This document shows positions 25,291 to 33,994 of a DNA stretch of 64,000 nt, one piece after another. Source of the stretch: Saccharothrix tamanrassetensis (lineage in GTDB: Bacteria > Actinomycetota > Actinomycetes > Mycobacteriales > Pseudonocardiaceae); contig NZ_JACHJN010000005.1 of NCBI RefSeq assembly GCF_014203665.1, positions 434,001-498,000 of the forward strand, given 5' to 3'. Every line of letters starts with the position of its first letter. Position 1 is the first letter of the stretch. Under the pieces are notes generated by a model that saw only the letters and a program-made list of their open reading frames with translations, ran no database searches and was not told the DNA's origin. The position numbers and the translations under genes were made by a program.

Positions 25291-26657
25291 CGCTGGTCTT
25301 CCTCTCGGGTCGTCGCCGGCGAAGCGGGGAAGGACGGCCGGAAGGTGGACATCACCTCGCGGATCATCCGGTCGTAGTCGCCGTCGTAGCGACGCACGTC
25401 GTAGCAACCGACCGGGCTGTGCAGCACGCTGAACAGGCACCGGTTGCAGAAGCTGCACGGCTTCTCCGGCAGGTTCCGGCCGGCGGCCAGCACCAGCGGG
25501 AGGTCGGGGTTCGCCAGCAACGGACGACCGATGGCCACCGCGTCGACATATCCCTCGCGCAGTACCCGGCGGATCAGGTCACCTTCTTGGAACCCGCCGC
25601 AGCAGATGACCGGAACGTCGACGCGGTTGCGCACTTCACGGGCGTATTCGACCGCCACCCCCTCCACCGGGTGGTGCTTCTTCATCCTGTTCCACGCCCC
25701 GGTGAAGATCTTTCGCAAGAGGGGGTTGGACATCATCAGGTAGTTCCTGGTCCGCCAGACCCCGTAGAAGTACGGGGCGCTCCACCGCATCTCGTCCGGG
25801 GGGAGCCCGCCCGGCGGCATCAGCGGATGGGGGAAGGCGCTGCCGACGGTCGCGTGAATCGCGTCCACGCCCGCGTCCGCGGCCCACTGGCAGATCTGCA
25901 CGCCTTCATCCAGGGGGTTTCCGCTCGATCGCCAGGGGAAGAGATAGTTCGCGAGGTCGACCGCGTTGAGCTTCGCCTGCACGTGGAAGTCGTCGCCCAC
26001 CTCGCGCCGGATGGCGTGGATCACCTCCATGAGGAACCGCGCACGGTTCTCCAGGCTTCCGCCGTAGTCGTCCGTGCGGTGGTTCAGCGCCGAGCTGAGG
26101 AATTGGGCGAAGAGGTAGCCGTGCGAGGAGTGCAGTTCCACTCCGTCCGCGCCCGCCTCCCTGGCCCGGCGTGCCGCGTGAGCGAATTGGCTCACCACCT
26201 GGCGGATCTCGTGGACGTCCATCCCCCGCGCGTAGAGCCCGTGCATCTCCTCGATACCGGGGCTGGCCGAGATCGCCGGCCGGTACATGTTCTCCACCCC
26301 TGGTACGTCGCGCTGCCGACCAGCGTGGCTGAGTTGGATGATGTACTTGCAGTCGTACTCGTGCACCGCGTCGGTTATGGTGCGCCAAAAGGGGATCTTG
26401 TCGTCCGCGTCGATCATCGCGAAGTGCGGCAGAATGCGCCCCTGCACGTGCACGGGGGCGAACGCGGAGATGATGGCTCCGACGCCCCCGTGGGCGAACT
26501 TGCGTTCCCAGTTGACCCGGCTCTGCGACCCGGTCCCGTCGTAGTTGTCGAACTGCGGGGGGATGCTGGAGCGGAAGATCCTGTTCTTGACGGTCAGGTT
26601 CCGGAACCGCAGTGGTTGGCAGATGGGATCGGTCGTACCGCCGGTCGTCCTGGTCAT
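25287..26657 (-). CDS. NADH:flavin oxidoreductase, old yellow enzyme family
   Basis: 456 residues. FMN barrel: LRFRNLTVKNRIFRSSIPP, IIQLSHAGRQ, DGVELHSSHGYLFAQFLS, NHRTDDYGGSLENRARFLMEVI, and the phosphate site ICCGGF with AIGRPLLANPDL. The C-terminus has CxxC-xx-C ... C (CSFCNRCLF and VGCYD), a 4Fe-4S site as in 2,4-dienoyl-CoA reductase and trimethylamine dehydrogenase. However, it ends near residue 456, so the second nucleotide-binding half of those proteins is missing. It probably reduces an activated C=C. It is the middle gene of a leftward three-gene operon. Start ATG 26657 begins at MTRTTGG. Confidence 0.88.
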   Translation of the reverse strand: MTRTTGGTTDPICQPLRFRNLTVKNRIFRSSIPPQFDNYDGTGSQSRVNWERKFAHGGVGAIISAFAPVHVQGRILPHFAMIDADDKIPFWRTITDAVHEYDCKYIIQLSHAGRQRDVPGVENMYRPAISASPGIEEMHGLYARGMDVHEIRQVVSQFAHAARRAREAGADGVELHSSHGYLFAQFLSSALNHRTDDYGGSLENRARFLMEVIHAIRREVGDDFHVQAKLNAVDLANYLFPWRSSGNPLDEGVQICQWAADAGVDAIHATVGSAFPHPLMPPGGLPPDEMRWSAPYFYGVWRTRNYLMMSNPLLRKIFTGAWNRMKKHHPVEGVAVEYAREVRNRVDVPVICCGGFQEGDLIRRVLREGYVDAVAIGRPLLANPDLPLVLAAGRNLPEKPCSFCNRCLFSVLHSPVGCYDVRRYDGDYDRMIREVMSTFRPSFPASPATTREEDQR

Positions 26658-26670
26658 GTGCCCACCGATC

Positions 26671-27519
26671 TCATGGGTGCGTCGATTCGTTTGACCGTTC
26701 CGATGGCACGCGATCGGATCCGGTGGAAGCCGGCAGCGCCATGGGGGCGACGAGGAAGAGCACCAGCAGCGAGAGCCCGACGACCGCTGTCGACGCCACC
26801 CACACAGCGGCTGTCGTCGCTCCACTGTGCACGGTGACGAAGAAGGGCCAGCCGAGCGCCATCGACACCGCCGGCTGTACCAGGGGCGGGACGAGCAGAA
26901 CGCCGAGTCGGCGCCAGCCGGGCAATCGGGCGTCCAGGCGCAGTGCGGTCACCCCGACGAGGAACGCGGCGGTTCCGTTGATGAGCATCCAGTGGAGCGG
27001 TAGCCCGGCGACCGTCAGCCCGTGCGGCCCGTAGTAGTCGTGCAGGTCCGCGATGAGCAAGGGGATCTCCATCGCCGCATTGGCGAGCACGAGCAGCGCC
27101 AGGCCCATCGCCAACTTCCTCCGGGGTGGGGCCGTTCCCACCAGCCGGAGGAACACGTAGGGCAGCACGCCCCAGTACAACGCGTAGGCCCCGAATATCC
27201 ACACGGGAATCGCGCGTCCGAACGCCGAGAACCCCGTCCACTGGCCGATCTGCGGGAACCAGATGTTGGACAGCGTGTCCCACACCGGTTCGGTGAACCC
27301 GCACAGCCCGGCTCCGACCACCATGCACAACATGAGTGGCCGGCGGACGGTGACGATCCGCCACAGCGCATACGCCAACGCTCCGGCCAACACCACCCCG
27401 AGGACGACGACGACCGCCAGTTGGGCGTTCGTGGAAGCGACCATGTCGACGGGTGGCTCCGGGCCCGACGCGAAGTCAGTCGTGATCCGCTGCGCGGTGC
27501 CACGAGTGGAGAGGGCCAC
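26671..27519 (-). CDS. Polytopic membrane protein, AveC-like
   Basis: 282 residues with about seven membrane helices. Conserved-looking polar elements sit in or near the membrane: GFTEPVWDTLSNIWFP, GRAIPVWIFGAYALYWG, and LHDYYGPHGL. The arrangement resembles the AveC/spirocyclase-like membrane family of actinobacteria, some members of which close spiroketals; I hold this only loosely. It starts the operon with the FMN reductase (14-base gap) and the small membrane protein. An enzyme acting on a lipid or polyketide within the membrane is the likely role. Confidence 0.55.
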   Translation of the reverse strand: MALSTRGTAQRITTDFASGPEPPVDMVASTNAQLAVVVVLGVVLAGALAYALWRIVTVRRPLMLCMVVGAGLCGFTEPVWDTLSNIWFPQIGQWTGFSAFGRAIPVWIFGAYALYWGVLPYVFLRLVGTAPPRRKLAMGLALLVLANAAMEIPLLIADLHDYYGPHGLTVAGLPLHWMLINGTAAFLVGVTALRLDARLPGWRRLGVLLVPPLVQPAVSMALGWPFFVTVHSGATTAAVWVASTAVVGLSLLVLFLVAPMALPASTGSDRVPSERSNESTHP

Positions 27520-27846
27520 GTCACGGCCTCCTGGTGGTGGATCGCCGGATGTGCTTGCCTGGTCCGGAGAAGCGGTCTCGGTTCTCGTTCAGTCCACTTG
27601 CCGGTGTTGGCATGGTCTCCCGGTCCGGCGGCGGGGGACAATGGTGCGCACGTTCGATATCCTTCGACCCGTACCGTTGCGCACCCCGAGGGTTCGCCGG
27701 TGGTCGGAGATGCGCTCGGTCGGGATGGTCCGGTCAATGGCGCGTTCGGGTGAGCATCGGCGTACTGCTCGCGCATCCCGGTGTCTTTCCCGCATGCTGG
27801 AGTCCGCGCGTTGCGACGGGAAGCCGGGAATCATCGGGGAGCAGCT
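27520..27846. other. Divergent promoter region with inverted repeat
   Basis: Gap between the AveC-like gene (leftward) and the alpha/beta hydrolase gene (rightward). GGTGCGCA (27643-27650) and TGCGCACC (27678-27685) are perfect inverted complements 27 bases apart, a possible regulator site controlling both operons. I cannot assign -35/-10 elements with confidence. Confidence 0.4.
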
Positions 27847-28725
27847 GTGCGGTCGAGGAAGCGGTTGACGCCGCCGAAGCGGTACTACCACAAGGGTTCC
27901 ACCGGTGCTCCATTGGTGCTCATCCACGGTATCGGCGGGACCTGGCGGATCTGGGAACCGGTGGTACCGCTGCTGGAGGCGTCTCTTCCGGTGCTGGCGC
28001 CTACGCTCGCGGGGCACTGGGGAGGCGCCGGACCGCCCGGGGGGAAGTGGCCGACCGTGAACTCCATGGCCGACGACGTCGAGACGTTGATGAACGGACT
28101 CGGCATCGGGAAGGCACACGTGGTCGGTCATTCGATGGGCGGCGCCGTGGCGTTGGAACTTCTGCGGAGGCGACGCGCGTTGTCGGTCCTCGCGCTGTGC
28201 CCCGGCGTCGCCTGGCCGGGGCTCGGGCAGCGGGTGAGCTTGTTCCTCCGGCTGACCCTGGGCTACGGGAAAGCGCGGACGATCGCACCTCGGGCCGAGT
28301 TGTTGCTGCGCAACCGTTGGGTCCGGAGGTTCGTGTTCCGCACCTTCCTGGCTGAGCCCGAGGCGCTCTCCCCGGCCGTGGCCGCGATGCTGTCGCGAGG
28401 CATGGCCTATTGTCCGGCGTACTTCCGGACGATGATGGCGGTGGGCGCGTCCTCGGGAATCCGCCCACTGCGGGTGCACCCCGGCACGGTGCGGCTGATC
28501 TGGGCCGCGAACGACCGGGTGGTGCCGGTGAGCCAATTTCGCGAGGCGTTGCTGGAACGAGTCGGGGCCCTGCCGGAGACGGTGGTCGAAGGTGTCGGGC
28601 ACCTGCTGATGTTCGACGACCCGCGACGGACCGCACGGCTGGTGCTCGACAACGTTCTCGCGGCGGCGCCGGAAGACCGGATCGGTGACCGCCGCGACCG
28701 GCGACCACCGGAAGACCAGAGGTGA
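27847..28725 (+). CDS. Alpha/beta hydrolase
   Basis: 292 residues from GTG 27847 (GGGGAGCA just upstream; an ATG at 27781 is less likely). Oxyanion strand LVLIHGIGGTWRIW, nucleophile elbow VVGHSMGGAVAL, acid in WAANDRVVP, and His in VEGVGHLLMF complete the triad. It could act as a thioesterase, esterase or lipase. Since neither large synthase in this locus has a thioesterase domain, this is a candidate release or editing enzyme, by context only. It is divergent from the OYE operon and convergent with the GMC oxidoreductase. Confidence 0.85.
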   Translation: MRSRKRLTPPKRYYHKGSTGAPLVLIHGIGGTWRIWEPVVPLLEASLPVLAPTLAGHWGGAGPPGGKWPTVNSMADDVETLMNGLGIGKAHVVGHSMGGAVALELLRRRRALSVLALCPGVAWPGLGQRVSLFLRLTLGYGKARTIAPRAELLLRNRWVRRFVFRTFLAEPEALSPAVAAMLSRGMAYCPAYFRTMMAVGASSGIRPLRVHPGTVRLIWAANDRVVPVSQFREALLERVGALPETVVEGVGHLLMFDDPRRTARLVLDNVLAAAPEDRIGDRRDRRPPEDQR

Positions 28726-28815
28726 TCCTCCCCGCTGGGCGCGCTGCGTCCCGTGGCGGTGGACGCCGACGGCCGGAAGCGCACCAGGCGTCTCCCGGTG
28801 TTGTCGCGTTCCGGG

Positions 28816-30411
28816 TCAGATGACCGTGCCGATGTCGTGCTTGACGATGTGGTCGAGGCAGCGCTCGGCCAGTGCGGTGATGGTCCACGAGGGATTGCAG
28901 CACGCGGTGGAACCCGGGATCAGCGCGCTGTCGGTGACGTACAGCCCGACGTTGTCGTGCACTCGCCCGAACGGGTCGCACACCGGGCCGATCACCGCTC
29001 CGCCGAGCGGGTGGAACGTGTTGGGATCGAGGGCGTTGGCGGGGAGGAAGACCCCGCCGCCGGCCGCGCTCATCCGGGCGGCGGCGGCGTCGACGGCCAC
29101 CCCCGAGGACACGTCGGACGCGGAGGGCCACACGAGTTCGGTGGAGTCGGTGCGCGGGTGGTAGCGGAACTCGCCGTGCCCGTTCGGGATGCCGATGCCC
29201 TCGACGTACATGGAGAACGACTCGGCCTCGAACGGGGCTGGGGCGTGGAACAGCGTGGCGGGCCCGGTGGAGGCCTCCCAGTCGAGGTTCCCGGCGCAGG
29301 ACGGGCCACCCTGGTGGGGCAGCGAGGGCTCGGGCAACCCCGTCCGCAGGTAGAGCCGGTTGCCGTTGTTCCCCCAGTACCGGCCGACGTCGGGGGGCAG
29401 GTTCGACAACGTGCCGGTGCCCTTCGCCCGCACCAGCAGCCGGGAGGTGTTGGCCGAACCGGCGCCGAGCACGACGCTGTCGGTGTGGACCAGGACGTTC
29501 TCCAGGACCGTGCCGTTGGTGTCGATGCGCTCGCAGCGCAGCACGTACCGGCGTGCCTTGCCGGCGGTCACCTCCTTGACCACGTGCAACGGGGCGACGG
29601 TCACCAGACCCGTGGCCAGCGCCGCGGCCAGGTAGGTCTTGTCCACCGAGTACCTCGCGCCGTTGTTGATGCCGTAGAGCACGTCGCCGTGCGCCGACCA
29701 CGGCGGCAGCTCGCCGCGCAGCTCCGCGCGGACGACGTCCCAGTCCATCGGCTGGGGCAGGCGCACCGGGGTGCCGTCCGCCAAGTGGGCGTCGGCGAGG
29801 AACCTGCGGCTGGCGGTGAAGCGGACGTGGTTGAGGATGTCGTCGGGCACGGGGGACAGGCGCAGCATCGCGGCCGCCTTCGGGTAGAACACGGCGGCCA
29901 TTTCGTCGTAGTCGACCTCGGCCGGCATCACGCTGCGGAACAGCTCGGCGGAGGGTTGCAGCCCGACCCCCGCGTAGTGCAGCGATCCACCGCCCACCCC
30001 GGCGCCGCAGAGGATGCTCATGCCCTTCCCCCGCACCCGCTCGACCAATCCGGTGTACGGCTGGAACTCCGCGGGCGGCGACGACGGCATCACCGGCGTC
30101 CGCTCGAGCCAGCTGACCCGCCGGTCGGGGTGGAAGAACTGGGGGAAGGTGTTGTCACTGGGCTGGCCGTTCCACCAGCGGCCGCGTTCGAGCACGAGGG
30201 TTCGCACCCCGGCCCGGGCCAGCCGCAGTGCCGCGACCGAACCACCGAACCCGCTACCCACGACGACGGCCCGGTACTGGTCGTTCCGCGTCGGCACGGA
30301 GGAGTGCACGGCCACGGTGGACCCGGCGGCCCGGTGCGCCCCGATCGCGGTTGCGGCGGCACGGACGCCGGCCACCAGCCCTCGGCGGGAGATGCGCTGC
30401 GTCAGGTTCAT
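28816..30411 (-). CDS. GMC oxidoreductase, cholesterol-oxidase-like, Tat-exported
   Basis: 531 residues. A twin-arginine-type signal (ISRRGLVAGVRAAATAIGA) precedes the FAD fold YRAVVVGSGFGGSVAALRLARAG and VLERGRWW. CGAGVGGGSLHYAG, DSVVLGAGSANTSRLL and the C-terminal FHPLGGAVIGPV ... ALIPGSTACCNPSWTITALAER complete a GMC enzyme close in layout to cholesterol oxidase. It would oxidise an alcohol to a ketone or aldehyde with oxygen, outside the cell or at the membrane. Start ATG 30411 has GGAAGGACC upstream. It converges with the hydrolase gene. Confidence 0.88.
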   Translation of the reverse strand: MNLTQRISRRGLVAGVRAAATAIGAHRAAGSTVAVHSSVPTRNDQYRAVVVGSGFGGSVAALRLARAGVRTLVLERGRWWNGQPSDNTFPQFFHPDRRVSWLERTPVMPSSPPAEFQPYTGLVERVRGKGMSILCGAGVGGGSLHYAGVGLQPSAELFRSVMPAEVDYDEMAAVFYPKAAAMLRLSPVPDDILNHVRFTASRRFLADAHLADGTPVRLPQPMDWDVVRAELRGELPPWSAHGDVLYGINNGARYSVDKTYLAAALATGLVTVAPLHVVKEVTAGKARRYVLRCERIDTNGTVLENVLVHTDSVVLGAGSANTSRLLVRAKGTGTLSNLPPDVGRYWGNNGNRLYLRTGLPEPSLPHQGGPSCAGNLDWEASTGPATLFHAPAPFEAESFSMYVEGIGIPNGHGEFRYHPRTDSTELVWPSASDVSSGVAVDAAAARMSAAGGGVFLPANALDPNTFHPLGGAVIGPVCDPFGRVHDNVGLYVTDSALIPGSTACCNPSWTITALAERCLDHIVKHDIGTVI

Positions 30412-30778
30412 CTTCGGTCCTTCCACCACGATCGGTGTTCCGACGATCTGCGGTCGGCGCCGGTGAGGTCAATGGTCCGAGCGGCCCCTGCCGGGCAGCC
30501 CGGACCATGTGGTCACGGCGCGGGCGCGTGCGGTGCCGAGTGGCTGTGGCGGAGAGAAGGGAAGCGCGCCGCCGTGCTCCGGTACCGGAACCGGAAGGCG
30601 ATCTCTCGGGCCTTGTCGGGTGCAGCGGGATTCGTCGGAAAGATTGCGCCGGGGGCTGTGCGGACCAGCCCAGCCGTGGCAGACGGTCGGCCAGGTGCAC
30701 CCGACCGCTCGTCGTCGAACGGATCGAACCGGGCGATGGCGTCGACACGATTGCCCGGACGCACCGGAGACGATGGGC

Positions 30779-30809
30779 TGTCCGAGTGTTGAAACCTATC
30801 ACTCGGACA
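30779..30809. promoter_or_regulatory. 10-bp perfect inverted repeat, possible operator
   Basis: TGTCCGAGTG (30779-30788) and CACTCGGACA (30800-30809) are exact inverted complements around 11 bases rich in A/T. It sits 28 bases before the proposed -35 of the LuxR gene, where an activator or autoregulator would bind. A terminator is less likely because no plus-strand gene ends upstream. Confidence 0.5.
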
Positions 30810-30836
30810 CCTGCGGAAGCAGCCTGAATGGCGCTG

Positions 30837-30863
30837 TTGACGATAGCCGGCAATCGCTATATT
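30837..30863 (+). promoter_or_regulatory. Probable sigma-70-type promoter for LuxR gene
   Basis: TTGACG (30837-30842) and TATATT (30858-30863) with a 15-base spacer, slightly short, about 50 bases before the LuxR start. GCTATA and TATAG just around and after the -10 form a small inverted repeat (30856-30875). Confidence 0.5.
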
Positions 30864-30915
30864 GATCAGCTATAGAAGGCTCCGTGACTGTCCGCGAGCT
30901 TTGTCAAGGAGATCC

Positions 30916-31284
30916 ATGCGTCCGCAGACCGGCGACCACGGCGACCACGGCGGCGACGGGGAAGAGGTCTCCTCTGCAGACCTTATCCGTCTGGCGCACC
31001 GACACCAGTGCATCGCGCAGGAGTTGCTCGCCCGGGTGACGAAGAGTGGACTCGGTACTCCTGCGGTGGAATCGGGCATCGAGGTCCGCTGTACCGGATG
31101 GAATCTGACAAGCCGGGAAAGGAGTGTCGCGGAATTACTTGTGGAGGGTCTGTCGAACAGGCGTATAGCGCGGAAATTGGACATCTCGGAACGCACCGTG
31201 AAGAATCACCTGCATTCGATCTTCTACAAGTTGGGGGTCGCCGACCGGACCCAGGCGGTCATCAAGCTCATCCGGAGGGCGTGA
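30916..31284 (+). CDS. LuxR-type HTH regulator without receiver domain
   Basis: 122 residues. Only the C-terminal half is a known domain: LTSRERSVAELLVEGLSNRRIARKL then SERTVKNHLHSIFYKLGV, a complete LuxR/GerE helix-turn-helix. The first 60 residues are a short helical region (IRLAHRHQCIAQELLARV) with no receiver, PAS or ATPase. Codon 74 is TTA (31135-31137), so translation should depend on the rare leucyl tRNA (bldA). AAGGAGATCC precedes ATG 30916 perfectly. The second LuxR at 35572 has the same plan. Both probably regulate the lipid/polyketide locus. Confidence 0.85.
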   Translation: MRPQTGDHGDHGGDGEEVSSADLIRLAHRHQCIAQELLARVTKSGLGTPAVESGIEVRCTGWNLTSRERSVAELLVEGLSNRRIARKLDISERTVKNHLHSIFYKLGVADRTQAVIKLIRRA

Positions 31285-31299
31285 CGGGGCGGCGCGGCC

Positions 31300-32802
31300 T
31301 CACGGCTCGATCAGGCGGCGGCGGTGCCGCCACAGCAGCGCCCCGCCGACCCCGGCGAGCGTTCCGTAGAGCATCTTCGCCGGGGTCCTCCGGGTGAGCT
31401 GGGCCGGCCGCATGTTGTCCACCGGGATCTGCAGTTCCCTGTTCGACAGGTCGCGCAGGATCCCGCGTGCCTGGTTGTAGCTGCCGCCGGCGGTCAGCAG
31501 CAGTTCGAGGACGCCGCGGGCCAGAGCGGGCTCGGAGAGCGTCTCGCAGGTCAGGTCGACCATGACGTCGGCCAACTCGGCGCGCAGGACCTCGGCCGCC
31601 GACAGCTCGGGCGCCAGGCACCGGATCGATCCCTCCATGTTCGCGAAGGACTTGCCCAGCATGGGGATGACCGGGCTGATCTTGATGCCCCGCCTGGTGG
31701 AGTGCCGCAGCACCGTGGTCAGGGTGATCCCGAAGTTCAGCTCGTCGAGCGACGCGGTCGACGCTTTCGGCACCAGCGCCGCCACGTCGCAGGTGAAGCC
31801 CCCGATGTCCGCCCACTGCGTCGGCTTGCCCATCTCCACCCAGGCCTTCGCGGTGCCGTCCCCGTCGTTCTCGACGATGTTGACCAGGGTGAGCGCGAGC
31901 TTCAGGCTCATCGGGCGGTCCAGCCGGCACACCATCCCCCAGTCGATCAGGAAGGCGCCCCGCCCGGGGTGGACGAAGATGTTGCCCGGGTGCGGATCGG
32001 CGTGGAAGAGCCGCCCGAGGAAGTAGCTGCGGTACATGAAGGCGAGCAGGTCGTGCGCGATCGCCACGCGCTCGTCCCGCGGGAACTCGGCGCGCGCGGC
32101 ATCCCTGATCGACCTTCCCTCGGCCATGCTCTGCACCAGCACCCGAGGCGTGACGAGCAGCACCTCCGGCACCGTGAGGGTGTCGAACGCCTCGGCCTGC
32201 CTGCGCCCGGCGTCCATGTTCCGGGCCTCGACGGTGAAGTCCAGCTCGCCCGCGACGGCGTCGAAGACCAGGTCGAGGATGGCGTGCACGTCGACGACGG
32301 CGTTGAAGGCCGGCTTCGCCGTGACGAGCACCTGCGCGGCCCTGCGCAGCACCGCCATGTCCGTGCGGATGATCGATCGGATGCCGGGGCGCTGCACCTT
32401 CATCGCCGCGACCCGACCACCGGCCAGCGTGACCCGGTAGACCTGGGCCAGCGAGGCCGATCCCAGCGGGTGTTCGGTGTCTATGTGGCGGAAGTGCCGG
32501 TGCCAGTCGGGCCCGAGCTCGTCGGCCAGGACGGGTTCGAAGTCCGCGAAGGGCGACGCGGGCACCCGGTCGTGCAGCTTGCCCAGCTCTTCTATGGTCT
32601 CGGCGGACACGAAGTCCGGCCGGGTGGACAGGACCTGGCCCACCTTGATGTAGAGGGGCCCGAGCCGTTCGAACGCCTCGCGGACGGCTCGGGCGTGCCG
32701 CTCCCGCCGCGGGACCGGGTCGCGCCCGACCGAGTTGCCGGCCGCGTGCAGCGCCAGGCGCCCGAGCGTGGCGGCGAGCAGGCGGACCCGCGCTTCAGAC
32801 AT
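31300..32802 (-). CDS. AarF/UbiB (ABC1) family atypical kinase
   Basis: 500 residues. It has the family hallmarks: KVGQVLSTRPDF (KxGQ motif, about residue 52), the Ala-rich loop LGSASLAQVYRV, AAMKVQRPG with the lysine of VAIK type, HADPHPGNIF and LIDWGMV (DFG-like Asp). C-terminal helices follow. Members are atypical kinases/ATPases linked to isoprenoid lipid (quinone) metabolism and, in actinobacteria, found beside lipid gene clusters. It is third in a leftward operon, starting inside the end of the PHA-regulator-like gene (8-base overlap). It ends 15 bases from the convergent LuxR gene. Confidence 0.9.
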   Translation of the reverse strand: MSEARVRLLAATLGRLALHAAGNSVGRDPVPRRERHARAVREAFERLGPLYIKVGQVLSTRPDFVSAETIEELGKLHDRVPASPFADFEPVLADELGPDWHRHFRHIDTEHPLGSASLAQVYRVTLAGGRVAAMKVQRPGIRSIIRTDMAVLRRAAQVLVTAKPAFNAVVDVHAILDLVFDAVAGELDFTVEARNMDAGRRQAEAFDTLTVPEVLLVTPRVLVQSMAEGRSIRDAARAEFPRDERVAIAHDLLAFMYRSYFLGRLFHADPHPGNIFVHPGRGAFLIDWGMVCRLDRPMSLKLALTLVNIVENDGDGTAKAWVEMGKPTQWADIGGFTCDVAALVPKASTASLDELNFGITLTTVLRHSTRRGIKISPVIPMLGKSFANMEGSIRCLAPELSAAEVLRAELADVMVDLTCETLSEPALARGVLELLLTAGGSYNQARGILRDLSNRELQIPVDNMRPAQLTRRTPAKMLYGTLAGVGGALLWRHRRRLIEP

Positions 32803-33178
32803 GGCCGGAACGGGCCGGCTCGTCCGCAGTGCGCAGTGCCTTCGCGAAGTGGTCCGGAGGTCGCCGGGGCGCAGCCCGCAGCCCGAGGTGCCGCGGTGCC
32901 GGCAGGCCCGGCAGGGACAGCGGTCCGGTGCAGCCGCCCTGGCCGAGGAGCTGTCCGGACAGCGCCGACCCGAGCACCTCGGCGAGCACCTCCACCGTGC
33001 AGTCCGCGCCGGTGCTGCGGCGGTGGGCGCGGAAGCGGCGGCCCGCCCGGAGGTCGTCCAACAGCTCCTCGGCGGTGACGGCGCGCTGTTCGTCGGGATC
33101 GAACAGACTGCCGTCCCGCTCGCGCCTGAGCACCCGCCGCCACGTCCGCCCGTCCGCGGACGACCGCTCCTCGGTCAT
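32795..33178 (-). CDS. PHA synthesis regulator (PhaR N-terminal)-like protein
   Basis: 127 residues. The first 65 (RRERDGSLFDPDEQRAVTAEELLDDL, then GADCTVEVLAEVLG) follow the pattern of the PHB/PHA accumulation regulator DNA-binding domain, where the related proteins read RLYDT...YVTLEDL. The C-terminal 60 residues are Pro/Arg-rich and unrecognised. PhaR proteins bind DNA and polyester granules. Lying between a phasin-like gene and the AarF gene, it suggests a storage-granule theme. No PHA synthase is in the window. Confidence 0.55.
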   Translation of the reverse strand: MTEERSSADGRTWRRVLRRERDGSLFDPDEQRAVTAEELLDDLRAGRRFRAHRRSTGADCTVEVLAEVLGSALSGQLLGQGGCTGPLSLPGLPAPRHLGLRAAPRRPPDHFAKALRTADEPARSGHV

Positions 33179-33215
33179 GCCCCGCTCCGGGTCGAGCGCG
33201 GTCGGCGCCGGCGGA

Positions 33216-33512
33216 TCACGGAGTCTTCTTCGGCTGGCTGTGCGCGGCCTGCGCGGTTTGCGCGGCGGAGAGCTCCGTGACCTTCCGCGTCAGCTCGGCG
33301 AGGTCGTCCTGCAGCGCCGCGATGTCCTCGGACGTGTCGGGGCGTTCGTCGTCGTCATCGCGCAACGCCCGGCGCGCGGTGCTCCGCACGTCGCGGTCGA
33401 CGTCGCGGCCCCGGTCGAGCATGTCGTCGATGTAGTCCTTGGTGTCGTCGGCGATGTTGCCCAGGTAACCGATGATCCCGGTGCGCTTGCGCTTCGTCCT
33501 GCTCGTGGTCAT
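33216..33512 (-). CDS. Small phasin-like / coiled-coil protein
   Basis: 98 residues: basic N-terminus (TTSRTKRKRTG), an amphipathic stretch (IIGYLGNIADDTKDYIDDML), an Asp/Arg-rich middle, and a C-terminal coiled coil (IAALQDDLAELTRKVTELS) with an Ala/Gln/Lys tail. Such layouts occur in phasins and in granule- or vesicle-associated proteins; identity is inferred from shape and from the next gene, not from a clear family motif. AGGAGAGCCAGG precedes ATG 33512. First gene of the leftward operon. Confidence 0.5.
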   Translation of the reverse strand: MTTSRTKRKRTGIIGYLGNIADDTKDYIDDMLDRGRDVDRDVRSTARRALRDDDDERPDTSEDIAALQDDLAELTRKVTELSAAQTAQAAHSQPKKTP

Positions 33513-33994
33513 CCTGGCTCTCCTCGGCTGGTGGTGTCCGGTCGCCGGCCCGCGCCGTGTCGCGGTGCCTCGGCGCACACTGCCGGAAAATGCGCGGGAA
33601 CGGAGCGAGCGGCCGATTCCCTGGATTGTCCTCATGCCAACCGCGGGCGGGACCTGCGAACCCGATGTGGACGACGCCACCCGGTGTTCCCGCTGCGGGC
33701 TCCGACGGCGGCAGTGCCGCCGTTGCGCCTCCATTCTCTGTTGCCCGTGGCCGCGGGCCAATAGAGTGCTCTTCCTAGTGCTCGGGATCCACCCGGGAAT
33801 TCCGGCACCGTCCCGAAAGTACTGGTGCTTTTCTACCCCCTTCACGGAGTGTCACTGATTGGTCGTCAAATCAACTGCGGCGACACCCCGTCGGCGGTTT
33901 ACCGGCCGCAGCGCGCGGTTTGGAATGGGTGCGCCGGTGTTCCGATTCGACGACACCGATCGCCCCCTCGACGCGGAAAGCGGGGTAACCGGGT
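33513..33994. other. Divergent intergenic region with a 19-base palindrome
   Basis: Gap between the phasin-like operon and the first WS/DGAT gene. It contains ACGGCGGCA-G-TGCCGCCGT (33705-33723), a perfect nine-base inverted repeat around one base, which could be an operator. AT-richer stretches near 33755-33870 probably hold the rightward promoter. No convincing gene. Confidence 0.45.

Larger units (their letters stand above)
30412..30915. other. Long intergenic region before the first LuxR gene
   Basis: Divergent gap between the GMC gene and the LuxR gene. The left 350 bases show no convincing gene. The right 130 bases are lower in GC and hold the inverted repeat at 30779-30809 and a likely promoter at 30837-30863, both listed separately. 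Confidence 0.5.
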
